Part shown: one piece after another, positions 19,726 through 27,262 of the stretch
Numbering within the stretch: position 1 is the stretch's first letter
Layout: the number at the start of each line of letters is the position of its first letter
Assembly: GCA_027485615.1 (NCBI GenBank)
Contig: JAIXQS010000066.1
Coordinates: 1-46,536, forward strand
DNA: 46,536 bases
Direction: 5' to 3'
Source: Verrucomicrobiaceae bacterium
GTDB lineage: Bacteria; Verrucomicrobiota; Verrucomicrobiia; Verrucomicrobiales; Akkermansiaceae
Position numbers and translations under genes: made by a program
Notes under the pieces: generated by a model
The model's input: only the letters and a program-made list of their open reading frames with translations
Told to the model about the DNA's origin: nothing
The model's database searches: none

Positions 19726-20154
19726 ATGGCGACACTCTCCGGATTCAATAAAGCCCTGAAGCGCACAGCATCGCTTTTACCTGCCATGCCCAAGACCCGC
19801 CCGATGTATCGCGGAAATCCCGCGATCACCATTCTCAGGGTTTTCCTATGGTTGATGCCCGCTCTCTTCATCCCGCTGGTGGCGCTGCTCGGAGCCGTGC
19901 TCAGCAAATACCTGCCTACCCCGGGCGGCATCTGCCTCATGCTATTGCTATTCGTCGCTGCCACGGCGGGAATCGGCCTTTTCGAACAATTGCTCACCTT
20001 TCAGGAAGCGAGAACGCCCCCGCCCTTCCCGAAAACAGAACTGCTGCGTTGGACGATCATTTTTGTTTTGGTTCAGATCGTCCTCGCGCCGATCATCTTC
20101 GCCGCCGCGCTAGGCATCTTAGGAGCCGTCGTCAGCTCTTTTGCCTGGATATAA
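19726..20154 (+). CDS. Small hypothetical membrane protein
   Basis: Up to 142 residues; an in-frame ATG at 19786 would give 122 residues and starts nearer the first helix. Three or four hydrophobic segments are visible (about 36-60, 67-85, 108-140). No family motif is recognised. There is no clear ribosome-binding site before either start. Its 3' end overlaps the convergent gene at 20119 by 36 bp. Confidence 0.55.
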   Translation: MATLSGFNKALKRTASLLPAMPKTRPMYRGNPAITILRVFLWLMPALFIPLVALLGAVLSKYLPTPGGICLMLLLFVAATAGIGLFEQLLTFQEARTPPPFPKTELLRWTIIFVLVQIVLAPIIFAAALGILGAVVSSFAWI

Positions 20155-20646
20155 AAAGTCCGGATTCTCTTTCTCCAACAGCCGGATTTTCCACAATGCG
20201 AACAACAAGGGCGGCAGGCAAAAAATGCCGAACGAGCAATCAATCATCCGCCACCAAAAAGGGATACCCCGGATCGGCCCACAAATATGCGCAAGGGGGA
20301 TCACTAAAAGCGACATCACCACCCCGATGTGCAGCACGCCCACGTAACGCACGGGATCACGCCATGGCAGGATGAAAAACAGCGCGATCATCAGATGCGC
20401 AAACGCCAGCCAATCCGTGCCGTAAGCGATGAATGGGAATTGATCATAGGTTGCTTCCAAGCCTTCGCGGACGGTAAGAATCCATTTCACAAACCCCTCA
20501 TGCATCGCCGGATCCTTCGATTCCCCGGCGATCACGCCCGAAATCCAGTTCATTTCATGAAGTAGTGGAAAGGCGGTAACGCCACTCAAAACCAGCCCGA
20601 TGATCACAATCAGTATCGATAGCCGGATTTGCCGCAGGGTAGTCAC
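20119..20646 (-). CDS. Hypothetical four-helix membrane protein
   Basis: A 175-residue protein with about four membrane helices (residues about 8-27, 78-94, 101-119, 135-152). Conserved-looking polar or aromatic residues lie in loops (MNWISGVIAG, AHICGPIRGIPFWWRMIDCSFG). It begins MTTLRQIRLSILIVIIGLVLSG, which could be a signal anchor. I do not recognise the family. It is divergent from the arsenic operon with a 92-bp gap, so a shared regulator site could affect it, though nothing ties it to arsenic. Confidence 0.7.
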   Translation of the reverse strand: MTTLRQIRLSILIVIIGLVLSGVTAFPLLHEMNWISGVIAGESKDPAMHEGFVKWILTVREGLEATYDQFPFIAYGTDWLAFAHLMIALFFILPWRDPVRYVGVLHIGVVMSLLVIPLAHICGPIRGIPFWWRMIDCSFGIFCLPPLLFALWKIRLLEKENPDFLYPGKRADDGS

Positions 20647-20697
20647 AGGAGTGATCCTTGATCCAAAGCTTGAATGGTCGAATCAAAAAATCACCCC

Positions 20698-20738
20698 TTG
20701 ACGCAACGAATTTTCTCGTCACGTTTTTTCCCGTCACG
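20698..20738 (+). promoter_or_regulatory. Candidate arsR promoter/operator
   Basis: A TTGACG hexamer (20698-20703) could be a -35 box. CGTCACG occurs twice (20718-20724 and 20732-20738) immediately before the arsR ATG, and TGACG/CGTCA also forms an inverted pair with the first. Autoregulation by ArsR is usual for such operons; the precise site is inferred. Confidence 0.35.
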
Positions 20739-21116
20739 ATGAACACCGCACCATCCTTCTTCCGTGCCCTTGGCGATGACACCCGCTGGCGCATCGTCCG
20801 ACTCGTGGCGGATCGCGCGCTGTGCGTCTGCGAACTCGCGGACATCCTGGGGATGCCCCAGTCCTCCGTCTCCAGCCACGTGCAGATCATCCGCAAGGCC
20901 GGTCTGCTGGAGAGCGAGCGCTGCGGGAAATGGACGTATTTCCGCATCCATCCCAATCATTTTTCCCTGCTCACCCAAATCATCGATACCTTCCCGAACA
21001 GCCCCGAACACAAAACCGATCTGAAAAAGGCGAAAGCCCGCCTCACGGATCGTGCCAACAGTTGCTGCCCCGGTCCCATCAAACTCGCCGAAACATCATG
21101 CACCTCAAGGAACTGA
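20739..21116 (+). CDS. arsR: ArsR-family metalloregulator (arsenic operon)
   Basis: A 125-residue winged-helix repressor. The ATG at 20739 begins MNTAPSFFRALGDDTRWRIV, the normal ArsR N terminus; the longer frame is promoter sequence. The recognition region contains ALCVCELADIL, matching the ELCVCDL As(III)/Sb(III) site with its vicinal cysteines, and MPQSSVSSHVQIIRKAGLLE as the DNA helix. A C-terminal CC pair is also present. It is the first gene of a four-gene arsenic operon and overlaps the next gene by 19 bp. Confidence 0.9.
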   Translation: MNTAPSFFRALGDDTRWRIVRLVADRALCVCELADILGMPQSSVSSHVQIIRKAGLLESERCGKWTYFRIHPNHFSLLTQIIDTFPNSPEHKTDLKKAKARLTDRANSCCPGPIKLAETSCTSRN

Positions 21117-21577
21117 AATCCCTCCTCTCCGAAAACGCTGACCGTCATTTCCGTATCCGCCTCCCGGACGGCGATGCGATCCCGCTTTCCTTCCACGTCA
21201 CCGAGATCGGGCGTGTCCACAAGACCTTCTTCGATTGCGGCGGAACGCGGCGCGAAACCGAGACCTGCCAGCTCCAGATCTGGGTGGGCGAGGATTACAA
21301 CCACCGCATCGAGACCGGGAAAATGGCGGGCATTCTTGAAAAAGGCCAAGCCGTCATACCCGATGACAGCGTGCCGGTGGAGATCGAATACGAGGATCGC
21401 GTCATTTCCCAATATACGATCACCGGCCACGAAATCACCGCCGAAGCTGTCATTCTCCGGCTCACGCACAAACACACGGAATGCCTCGCCCCGGAGCTTT
21501 GCGGTCTGCCCGCCATCGGAAGGATTCCGGCTATCGGTGGGAAATCCTCCTGCTGCGCACCCGGCCAAGCCTGCTGA
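21098..21577 (+). CDS. DUF6428 family protein of the arsenic operon
   Basis: A 159-residue soluble protein starting at the ATG 21098 (MHLKELKSLLSENADRHFRI). It has a central THVTEIGR-like block (here FHVTEIGRVHKTFFDCGG) and a Cys-containing tail (GKSSCCAPGQAC). It matches the DUF6428 proteins found beside ArsR and ArsC in several phyla. No biochemical role is established; the CC motif at the end suggests metal(loid) binding. It overlaps arsR by 19 bp, pointing to translational coupling, and aqpS begins 4 bp after it. Confidence 0.8.
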   Translation: MHLKELKSLLSENADRHFRIRLPDGDAIPLSFHVTEIGRVHKTFFDCGGTRRETETCQLQIWVGEDYNHRIETGKMAGILEKGQAVIPDDSVPVEIEYEDRVISQYTITGHEITAEAVILRLTHKHTECLAPELCGLPAIGRIPAIGGKSSCCAPGQAC

Positions 21578-21581
21578 AACC

Positions 21582-22238
21582 ATGAAGCATCGTTTCTTCG
21601 CGGAATTCCTCGGCACGTTCATCCTCGTTTTCGCGGGAACGGGCGCGATGGTAGTGAATGAGGTCACCGGCGGCGCAATCGGCCACGTCGGCATCGCGCT
21701 GACCTTCGGCTTGGTCGTGGCGGCGATGATCTACACTTTCGGCGATGTCAGCGGTGCGCATTTCAATCCTGCCGTATCCATCAGCTTCGCAGTGGCCGGA
21801 CGTTTTCCCGCCGCCGATCTGCCCGCGTATCTGACTGCGCAATTTATCGGAGCGCTCTGTGCTAGCGGCTCGCTGAAACTCCTTTTTCCGGAATCGTGGA
21901 GGCTCGGCATGACGCTCCCGGCGGGCACGGTATCGCAGAGCTTTTTTCTGGAGATCATCCTCACCGCCATCCTGATGATGACGATTCTCAGTGTATCGCA
22001 CGGCGCGAAGGAAAAAGGCGTCACCGCCGCGATCGCCATCGGAGCTGTAGTGGGACTTGAGGCCATGTTCGCCGGCCCGATCAGCGGCGCTTCGATGAAC
22101 CCCGTCCGCTCGCTCAGCCCCGCCCTCATCAGCGGACATTTCGAACACATCTGGCTCTACCCGTTCGCCACCATCCTCGGAGCGATCCTCGCCATTCCTC
22201 TTTTCAAAATCACCCGCAAACCGGAAACGAATCCATGA
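21582..22238 (+). CDS. aqpS: Aquaglyceroporin/MIP channel of the arsenic operon
   Basis: A 218-residue major intrinsic protein with six membrane helices and two half-helices. The first selectivity motif is normal ([10 protein letters not shown]); the second is NPV rather than NPA ([10 protein letters not shown]). Its place between the DUF6428 gene and arsC matches Sinorhizobium-type operons, where AqpS replaces ArsB or Acr3 and lets arsenite leave down its gradient. Channel specificity is inferred from context. The stop overlaps the arsC start (ATGA, 22235-22238). Confidence 0.9.
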   Translation: MKHRFFAEFLGTFILVFAGTGAMVVNEVTGGAIGHVGIALTFGLVVAAMIYTFGDVSGAHFNPAVSISFAVAGRFPAADLPAYLTAQFIGALCASGSLKLLFPESWRLGMTLPAGTVSQSFFLEIILTAILMMTILSVSHGAKEKGVTAAIAIGAVVGLEAMFAGPISGASMNPVRSLSPALISGHFEHIWLYPFATILGAILAIPLFKITRKPETNP

Positions 22239-22678
22239 AACCTCCCGCCATCCTCATCCTCTGCACCGGCAATTCCTGCCGCTCACACCTCGCCGAAGCG
22301 ATTCTGCGCAAAGCCCTCGGCGAAAACTTCCGCGTCGAAAGCGCGGGCTCGAACCCCGCCGGATACGTCCATCCGCTCGCGATCCGCGCGCTGGAGGAAA
22401 TGGGTATCGATACCATCGGCCACCACTCGAAGCACATGAACCTTTTCCTCGATGACCAAGTCGAGACCGTCATCACCGTCTGCGGCAACGCCGACCAGGC
22501 ATGCCCCATCTTCCCCGGCCAGATGAACCGCCACCACTGGCCCTTCGACGACCCAGCCCACGCCACCGGCACCGAGGAGGAGCAGTTCGCCGTCTTCCGC
22601 CGCGTGCGTGATGAGATCGCGAAAGTGTTTGGAGCCTATGCGGCGGGGAGATTGGATGCAATCAAGGCTGGTGCGTAA
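22235..22678 (+). CDS. arsC: Arsenate reductase, thioredoxin-coupled (LMW-PTPase fold)
   Basis: A 147-residue enzyme of the low-molecular-weight phosphatase type. The P-loop is CTGNSCRS (Cys10, Arg16), and the redox pair Cys83/Cys90 in [10 protein letters not shown] matches the Cys82/Cys89 relay of S. aureus ArsC. It reduces arsenate to arsenite with thioredoxin. It is last in the operon and overlaps aqpS by 4 bp. The product would be the substrate of the channel encoded upstream. Confidence 0.94.
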   Translation: MKPPAILILCTGNSCRSHLAEAILRKALGENFRVESAGSNPAGYVHPLAIRALEEMGIDTIGHHSKHMNLFLDDQVETVITVCGNADQACPIFPGQMNRHHWPFDDPAHATGTEEEQFAVFRRVRDEIAKVFGAYAAGRLDAIKAGA

Positions 22679-22703
22679 ACCTTCTGTGAGAAGTTAACCC
22701 CCG

Positions 22704-22726
22704 TTCCGGCTCGAGAGATTCCGGAA
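22704..22726. terminator. Weak stem-loop between convergent arsC and vapC
   Basis: TTCCGG (22704-22709) pairs with CCGGAA (22721-22726) across an 11-nt loop, in the 56-bp gap between convergent genes. There is no T tract, so a termination role is only suggested by position. Confidence 0.3.
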
Positions 22727-22734
22727 GCCAATTG

Positions 22735-23154
22735 TCATGGATGAAAGATCTCTGGATCGCCATTGCGTTGAATCGATTTAAAATCATTCACATCTTTCGT
22801 ATAAAACCGCTTCGCGCCGACCTTGTGAGCGGCGCGCAGATGAATAAAATCGTAGATGGCTCCACCGCGCACTCCTCGATTCTGGGAAATTGACATCGTT
22901 TCGATCAGTTCCGCATCGTCCAAATCAACAGTTTTCACCCATGGCAAAATGCTTTCCTGAATCAACTCGGTGGCCTGATCCGCTGACATCCTGAAACCGA
23001 GCTTGCCACCTGTTAGCGTGCTAAACGTCTCCAGCAAAGCATGACGAAGCACATAAGGCTTGTGCTTTTCCAACAACGAAACGCTGGTTTTATGGCTGGA
23101 ATCATTACCAATCAGCGAAGCGATCAGGACGGAACTATCAACCGCGATGATCAT
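22735..23154 (-). CDS. vapC: PIN-domain toxin (VapC-like)
   Basis: A 139-residue PIN-domain ribonuclease. Acidic active-site residues are visible: Asp6 in IIAVDSSVLIA, Glu in ALLETFSTLTGG, and the later Asp cluster GGAIYDFIHLRAAHKVGA and YTKDVNDF. VapC toxins cleave tRNA or rRNA when freed from their antitoxin. The start overlaps the antitoxin stop by 4 bp (23151-23154), as in vapBC operons. The RNA target cannot be read from sequence. Confidence 0.87.
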   Translation of the reverse strand: MIIAVDSSVLIASLIGNDSSHKTSVSLLEKHKPYVLRHALLETFSTLTGGKLGFRMSADQATELIQESILPWVKTVDLDDAELIETMSISQNRGVRGGAIYDFIHLRAAHKVGAKRFYTKDVNDFKSIQRNGDPEIFHP

Positions 23155-23426
23155 TTCCGCCCGCTCAACTTGTTCATCCTGTCCTCACGATCGCTTAAAA
23201 CAGCTTTTCGCACGGTATCGTCACCCATTGGTTCGTCGGATTCGATCACCAGGCGTCCTGCACGTTTCACCAAACGGGCATTTTCACTCGGGAGCGGAGC
23301 AAGGAACATGCCATCCCCTTTGACCTCCAGGTTGAGCCGCGAACCCGTAATCAGATGCAGTTGATTCCTGATATCACGGGGAATCACCAGCCTGCCGGAT
23401 GAGTCAATCGTAACCGTGGTGTTCAT
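23151..23426 (-). CDS. vapB: AbrB/MazE-type antitoxin
   Basis: A 91-residue protein with an N-terminal swapped-hairpin AbrB fold (MNTTVTIDSSGRLVIPRDIR), a DNA-binding domain used for autoregulation. The charged C terminus probably wraps and blocks the PIN toxin. The ATG at 23424-23426 begins exactly at this domain; the longer frame runs into the 3' end of alaS. It is 74 bp downstream of alaS on the same strand, so read-through from the essential alaS gene could add to expression. Confidence 0.87.
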   Translation of the reverse strand: MNTTVTIDSSGRLVIPRDIRNQLHLITGSRLNLEVKGDGMFLAPLPSENARLVKRAGRLVIESDEPMGDDTVRKAVLSDREDRMNKLSGRK

Positions 23427-23500
23427 GGCATCAAAAATGGCATGGAAAATGGCAGATGTCAAACCGTGACGACACCCTGATCCTGATGAGATTGGTATTC

Positions 23501-26500
23501 TTAGAACTTCGATTTCATCGCCGCCTTGATCTCCTCCAGCTTGCTCCGATCCGGCGCGGCTCCTCTTGCCTGATCCGGCTTGCCGCCGCCTTTGCCTCCG
23601 GCGATAGCCGCGAGGTCTCGGAGGATGTCGCCGGCTTTGAGGCCTGCCGCCAAGGCTTCGGCTCCGCAATGGACGGCGAGGTGGAGTTTCTCGCCGTCAT
23701 CGACGATGAGCAGCGCCGGGCCGGGGAAATTCTTTTTCTTCAGGCCGTTCTGGAGTTCCTGGAGCAGCGAGGCGTCGGACTCGAAGGAAACGATGATCGG
23801 TTTGCCCAATGCGATGAGTTCGGCGAGAGATTCGTCGGCGAGGGCGGCGGCTTGGGCGGACTGGATTTTCTTGATCCGTTTTTCTGCCTCGATGGCGGCT
23901 TCCTTGGTTTCCTCCAAGGTGCGCATGCCGTGGGCGAAGGTGGCGTTGAGTTCGCCGATGTCCGCGCGTCCGACGAGCATCGCGCCCATGATGTGCGGGA
24001 ATTCGTTGACGGTGAGAGTCTCCCCGCCGAGATCGGCGAGCTTCGCGTTCGCGGCCTTCAGTTTCTCGGTGGCGGCCTTGAGATCCGCATCCCATTTCTC
24101 GACGTTCTCACGGATGAGATTCCACGCGGCATCGCCGCAAGCCGCCTCGATGCGGCGCACGCCGGAGGCGATGGCTCCCTCGGACTTGATCTTGAAAAGG
24201 CCGATCTCCGAGGTGTTGCGGACGTGGGTGCCGCCGCAAAGCTCCATCGACGGGCCGTCGAGCTGGTTCGCATGACCGCCGATCTGAACGACGCGGACGG
24301 TGTCGCCGTATTTGTCGCCGAAGAACTGCATGATGTCGGTGCGGTGCTTGATGTCGGCATGTTTCACTTCCGTCCATGAAACGGTGAGACCCTGCTTGAT
24401 CGCGCCGTTCACCATCTCCTCCATCTCGGCCACCTGTTCGGACGTGACGGCAGCGCTGTTGAAATCGAAGCGCAGCCGGCTCTCGTCCACCGAGGAACCC
24501 TGCTGCGCGGCGTCTGCGGAAACGACCTCGTGCAGCGCCCAGTGGAGAAGGTGCGTTGCAGTGTGGTGGGCTTCGATGGGGCGGCGGCGGGTTGCGTCAA
24601 GACGCAGGACGACTTTGTCGCCTGGGGAGATTGACGATTGATGATTGTTGATTTCGGTTTTTTGAATGACCAGAGCGCGGGCTTTGCCGATTTGTTGGAC
24701 GCCGGTGACGGGGAGGTCGTTGAAGGTTCCCGTGTCTCCGGATTGGCCGCCCATCTCGGCGTAGAAAACGGTTTTGTCGGTGATGACGAAGAGCGCGTCT
24801 TCCTGCGGGTGGATTTCCAGAACGGTGGCTTCGACTGAGTCGTTCTCGAAACCGAGAAATTCGGTGACGGCTTCGGTGGAGATGTCGAGGGCGCGGACGA
24901 TGGAGGATTTCTGGGCGGCGCGGGAACGTTCCTGTTGTTGATCCATGAGCTCTTCGAAGCGCGGCATATCCACGGTGAGGCCGCGTTCTGCACATAGGAG
25001 CTCTGTGAGGTCTATGGGAAATCCGAAAGTGTCGTAGAGTTCGAAGGCGTTCTCGCCAGAGAACGGGGAGCACACGCGCCCTCGCGTGTCGCCGGAGACG
25101 CCCTCGTCTCCGGTCGGCTCCGAACCGCGCAAAAACTCCCGACACCATGTCCACGCGTAGTCAGGAGAGTTTTCCACAAGTTTCTCCACCACTGGATTGC
25201 CTAGAATATACTCATATTTCTCAATCAGATCGGATTCACTACGGATTAAACGATCGAACCATTCCTTTTCCCAAAGATGCTCAATGTTGTCATTGTTTCG
25301 ATCAATCCGGCGATGCTTGAGAATTGTATGGGACGTGACGGATTTAATCGGCTGGAGTATTTCCGTGAGGCTAAAAAACACAGGCTTGGAATCCGTGTCG
25401 TAGGATTTCACCTGAGGCTCGATCAGAAGGTGGACATGATCCGGCATGACGCAGGCGGCGTAGAGATGGATCTGGCCGATCTTGCGTGCATGGAGGATGG
25501 AATCGACGACGATGGTGCGCTCGGCCTCGCTGAGGATATCGCGATCCAAGGTGGTGAATGTGACCATGTATTTTCCCCAAGGCCTCTCGAAATGGGGGAG
25601 ATTTCGGCGTGAATAGGTGGGCTCGGAGGCTTTTTGTGGATTCGAGCATGCATGAGGCGAGGGCGCCTCATGCGACACGCGAGGGCGCGTGTGCTCCCCG
25701 ACCGCTTCTTCAAACCGCTTCAAACCCCGATCCAGCGTCTGGTTGAAGCTCGCCTCTTCATTCTCCAACGTCGTCCGCACCGCGTCCTGCCGGTTTTTCA
25801 ACTCCGGGAAAACCCCGCCCATTTCATTCACTAGCGTTTCCACCAGCGCACCGAAGAACGGCTTTTCCCCTGAGAACCCGAGCTGCCTTCCATAACGGAC
25901 TGCCCGGCGAAGGATGCGCCGCAGAACATAATTCCTCCCGTTGTTCCCCGGCATGATCCCATCCGCGATGGAGAAGCTCAGGGTTCGCAGGTGATCGGCG
26001 ATCACGCGGAAGGCGATGGCGGTTTTCATCTCCTCGGTGAAGGCGGAGCGGTCGGCTCCTAGCTCAGGGTAGATGTCGGTGTAGGTTTTTCCGCTGAGTT
26101 CCTCCAGCTTGCGGAAGATGGGGGTGAAGACGTCGGTGGCGTAGTTCGAGGGCTTTTTCGAGAAGTCCGTGAAGCCCTTGGTGTTCTGGATGATCGAGCA
26201 GGCGCGCTCGAAGCCCATGCCGGTATCGACATGCTTGGCGGGCAGCTCGCGGAAGGTGCCGTCGGCCTCGGCGTTGTATTGGATGAAAACGAGGTTCCAG
26301 ATCTCGATGCAGAGGTCGGAGTCGTTGTTGACGAGATTACGTCCGGTGACGGGATTGCCCTCGGGCGTGAGATCAACGTGAAGCTCGGAGCACGGGCCGC
26401 AGGGGCCGGTTTCGCCCATCATCCAGAAGTTGTCCTTCACGTTGCCGTGGACGATCTGGACTTCCGGATCACAACCCGCCGCGCGGAAAAGATCCGCCCA

Positions 26501-26941
26501 GATGTCGTAGGCTTCCTGGTCGAAATTCCCGGGATCCCCCTCTTTCGGCGCGTAAACCGAGGCGTAGAGGCGATGCGCGGGCAGCCCCCAGCGCCCGACG
26601 ACGAGTTCCCAAGCCCACGCGATCGCCTCTTTCTTGAAATAGTTTCCGAACGACCAGTTTCCCAGCATTTCGAACATCGTGTGGTGGTAGGTGTCGTAGC
26701 CGACATCCTCAAGGTCGTTGTGTTTCCCGCCCGCGCGGATGCATTTCTGGGTGTCCGCGGCGCGCGGCGGATCGTACGGGGCTTTCTCGACGCCGAGGAA
26801 ATAGGGCACGAAGGGGTTCATCCCCGCGTTCGTGAAAAGCAGGCCCGGCGACTGCGGCAGCAGCGAGGCGGAGGGCACGATGGTGTGCTGTTTCTCACGG
26901 AAGAAATCGAGGAAGCTCTGGCGGATCTCGGAGGCGGTCAT
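23501..26941 (-). CDS. alaS: Alanyl-tRNA synthetase carrying an in-frame RAYT transposase insertion
   Basis: 1146 residues; typical AlaRS has about 870-940. The ATG at 26939-26941 gives the usual MTASEIRQSFLDFF; the longer frame begins with TTG. Residues 1 to about 413 are the aminoacylation half (TNAGMNPFVPYFLG, DLEDVGYDTYHHTMFEMLGN, GRNYVLRRILRRAVRYGRQLG). Residues about 414-626 are a foreign REP/RAYT element read in the same frame. From SGENAFELYDTFGFPIDLT the synthetase resumes: editing site HHTATHLLH (near 794), CGGTHVRNTSEIG (near 900), and a C-terminal DHHA1-like GGKGGGKPDQARG. No stop or frameshift interrupts it, so a fused protein is predicted. Whether it is processed, or the RAYT also starts internally (ATG 25565-25567), is unknown. 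Confidence 0.92.
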   Translation of the reverse strand: MTASEIRQSFLDFFREKQHTIVPSASLLPQSPGLLFTNAGMNPFVPYFLGVEKAPYDPPRAADTQKCIRAGGKHNDLEDVGYDTYHHTMFEMLGNWSFGNYFKKEAIAWAWELVVGRWGLPAHRLYASVYAPKEGDPGNFDQEAYDIWADLFRAAGCDPEVQIVHGNVKDNFWMMGETGPCGPCSELHVDLTPEGNPVTGRNLVNNDSDLCIEIWNLVFIQYNAEADGTFRELPAKHVDTGMGFERACSIIQNTKGFTDFSKKPSNYATDVFTPIFRKLEELSGKTYTDIYPELGADRSAFTEEMKTAIAFRVIADHLRTLSFSIADGIMPGNNGRNYVLRRILRRAVRYGRQLGFSGEKPFFGALVETLVNEMGGVFPELKNRQDAVRTTLENEEASFNQTLDRGLKRFEEAVGEHTRPRVSHEAPSPHACSNPQKASEPTYSRRNLPHFERPWGKYMVTFTTLDRDILSEAERTIVVDSILHARKIGQIHLYAACVMPDHVHLLIEPQVKSYDTDSKPVFFSLTEILQPIKSVTSHTILKHRRIDRNNDNIEHLWEKEWFDRLIRSESDLIEKYEYILGNPVVEKLVENSPDYAWTWCREFLRGSEPTGDEGVSGDTRGRVCSPFSGENAFELYDTFGFPIDLTELLCAERGLTVDMPRFEELMDQQQERSRAAQKSSIVRALDISTEAVTEFLGFENDSVEATVLEIHPQEDALFVITDKTVFYAEMGGQSGDTGTFNDLPVTGVQQIGKARALVIQKTEINNHQSSISPGDKVVLRLDATRRRPIEAHHTATHLLHWALHEVVSADAAQQGSSVDESRLRFDFNSAAVTSEQVAEMEEMVNGAIKQGLTVSWTEVKHADIKHRTDIMQFFGDKYGDTVRVVQIGGHANQLDGPSMELCGGTHVRNTSEIGLFKIKSEGAIASGVRRIEAACGDAAWNLIRENVEKWDADLKAATEKLKAANAKLADLGGETLTVNEFPHIMGAMLVGRADIGELNATFAHGMRTLEETKEAAIEAEKRIKKIQSAQAAALADESLAELIALGKPIIVSFESDASLLQELQNGLKKKNFPGPALLIVDDGEKLHLAVHCGAEALAAGLKAGDILRDLAAIAGGKGGGKPDQARGAAPDRSKLEEIKAAMKSKF
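25064..25113. repeat. Left REP doublet of the RAYT element
   Basis: Two adjacent hairpins: ACACGCG-CCCT-CGCGTGT (25072-25089) and CCGGAGACG-CCCT-CGTCTCCGG (25092-25113). Stems differ in sequence, but both have a CG-CCCT-CG apex. The outer 29 bp repeat inverted at 25672-25700. In RAYT systems such hairpins are the substrate of the HUH nuclease. Confidence 0.85.
25650..25700. repeat. Right REP doublet of the RAYT element
   Basis: Two hairpins: GCATGAGGCG-AGGG-CGCCTCATGC (25650-25673) and ACACGCG-AGGG-CGCGTGT (25675-25692). They are in opposite orientation to the left doublet. The apex reads AGGG, the complement of CCCT, while the inner stem is unrelated to that of the left inner hairpin. Confidence 0.85.
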
Positions 26942-27262
26942 AAGGCGGGGCGGGAAATTGGACAAAGAGGGGGAAACTTGAAACCCTAAACTTTCTGGGA
27001 AGGAACCGCGATTTCGAAATCGCGACCTGCCCGGCGAAGCCCCTTCCGGTTACAGACGCGATTTCGAAATCGCGGTTCCCTTCAGGAGTGGCACACTTCG
27101 CGCTTTAAACCCAGCATTCCCGTGGTTAGCGGATGGGCTGCGGCGGATTCATGCTCTCCTTCGGGGGTGCTGGGTTCGCCGCAGCGATCCCACCCCTTCT
27201 TTCTCTTGCCGCCGCTTGGCTCCTGTGATTTCCTCCGCGTCCCCGGCAGCGGGACAAATCTT
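26942..27262. other. 321-bp divergent promoter region of alaS and glyQS
   Basis: Both synthetase genes must start transcription here. The alaS-proximal half holds the paired CGCGATTTCGAAATCGCG palindromes (27002-27080). The glyQS-proximal half (27081-27262) has no recognisable structured element or gene. The frame open from 27122 into glyQS lacks family similarity before the real start. Confidence 0.5.
27002..27080. repeat. Paired 18-bp palindromes (REP-doublet-like)
   Basis: CGCGATTTCGAAATCGCG occurs twice (27007-27024 and 27057-27074), 32 bp apart. The outer flanks GGAACC (27002 on) and GGTTCC (up to 27079) make the whole unit an inverted repeat. It sits in the shared upstream region of alaS and glyQS, nearer alaS, so it would be in the alaS leader or promoter. 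Confidence 0.85.

Larger units (their letters stand above)
25064..25700 (-). mobile_element. REP/RAYT element inserted in frame in alaS
   Basis: The element is bounded by perfect 29-bp inverted ends (25064-25092 and 25672-25700). It encodes a REP-associated tyrosine transposase (Y1/HUH) domain in the alaS frame. The domain opens with YSRRNLPHFERPWGKYMVTF, then has the HUH motif in VMPDHVHLLIEP (His pair near residues 502-504 of the fusion). It ends with KYEYILGNPVVEKLV, which carries the likely catalytic Tyr (576 or 578). All landmarks expected of a RAYT are present, so the domain looks intact. Base composition is more AT-rich around 25180-25340 than the flanks. No obvious target duplication is seen. 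Confidence 0.87.

Noticed and set aside
25064..25700. An intein in alaS
   Set aside because: No intein splicing blocks are seen at the junctions, such as Cys/Ser at the start and His-Asn before the downstream nucleophile. The contents are REP hairpins and a Y1 transposase.
25064..25700. Assembly chimera in alaS
   Set aside because: Perfect inverted ends, opposed hairpins and an intact frame on both sides are what a true insertion would leave. It cannot be fully excluded without reads.
27122..27262. N-terminal extension of glyQS
   Set aside because: The extra 47 residues have no family counterpart and the ATG at 27263 begins at the normal GlyRS N terminus.
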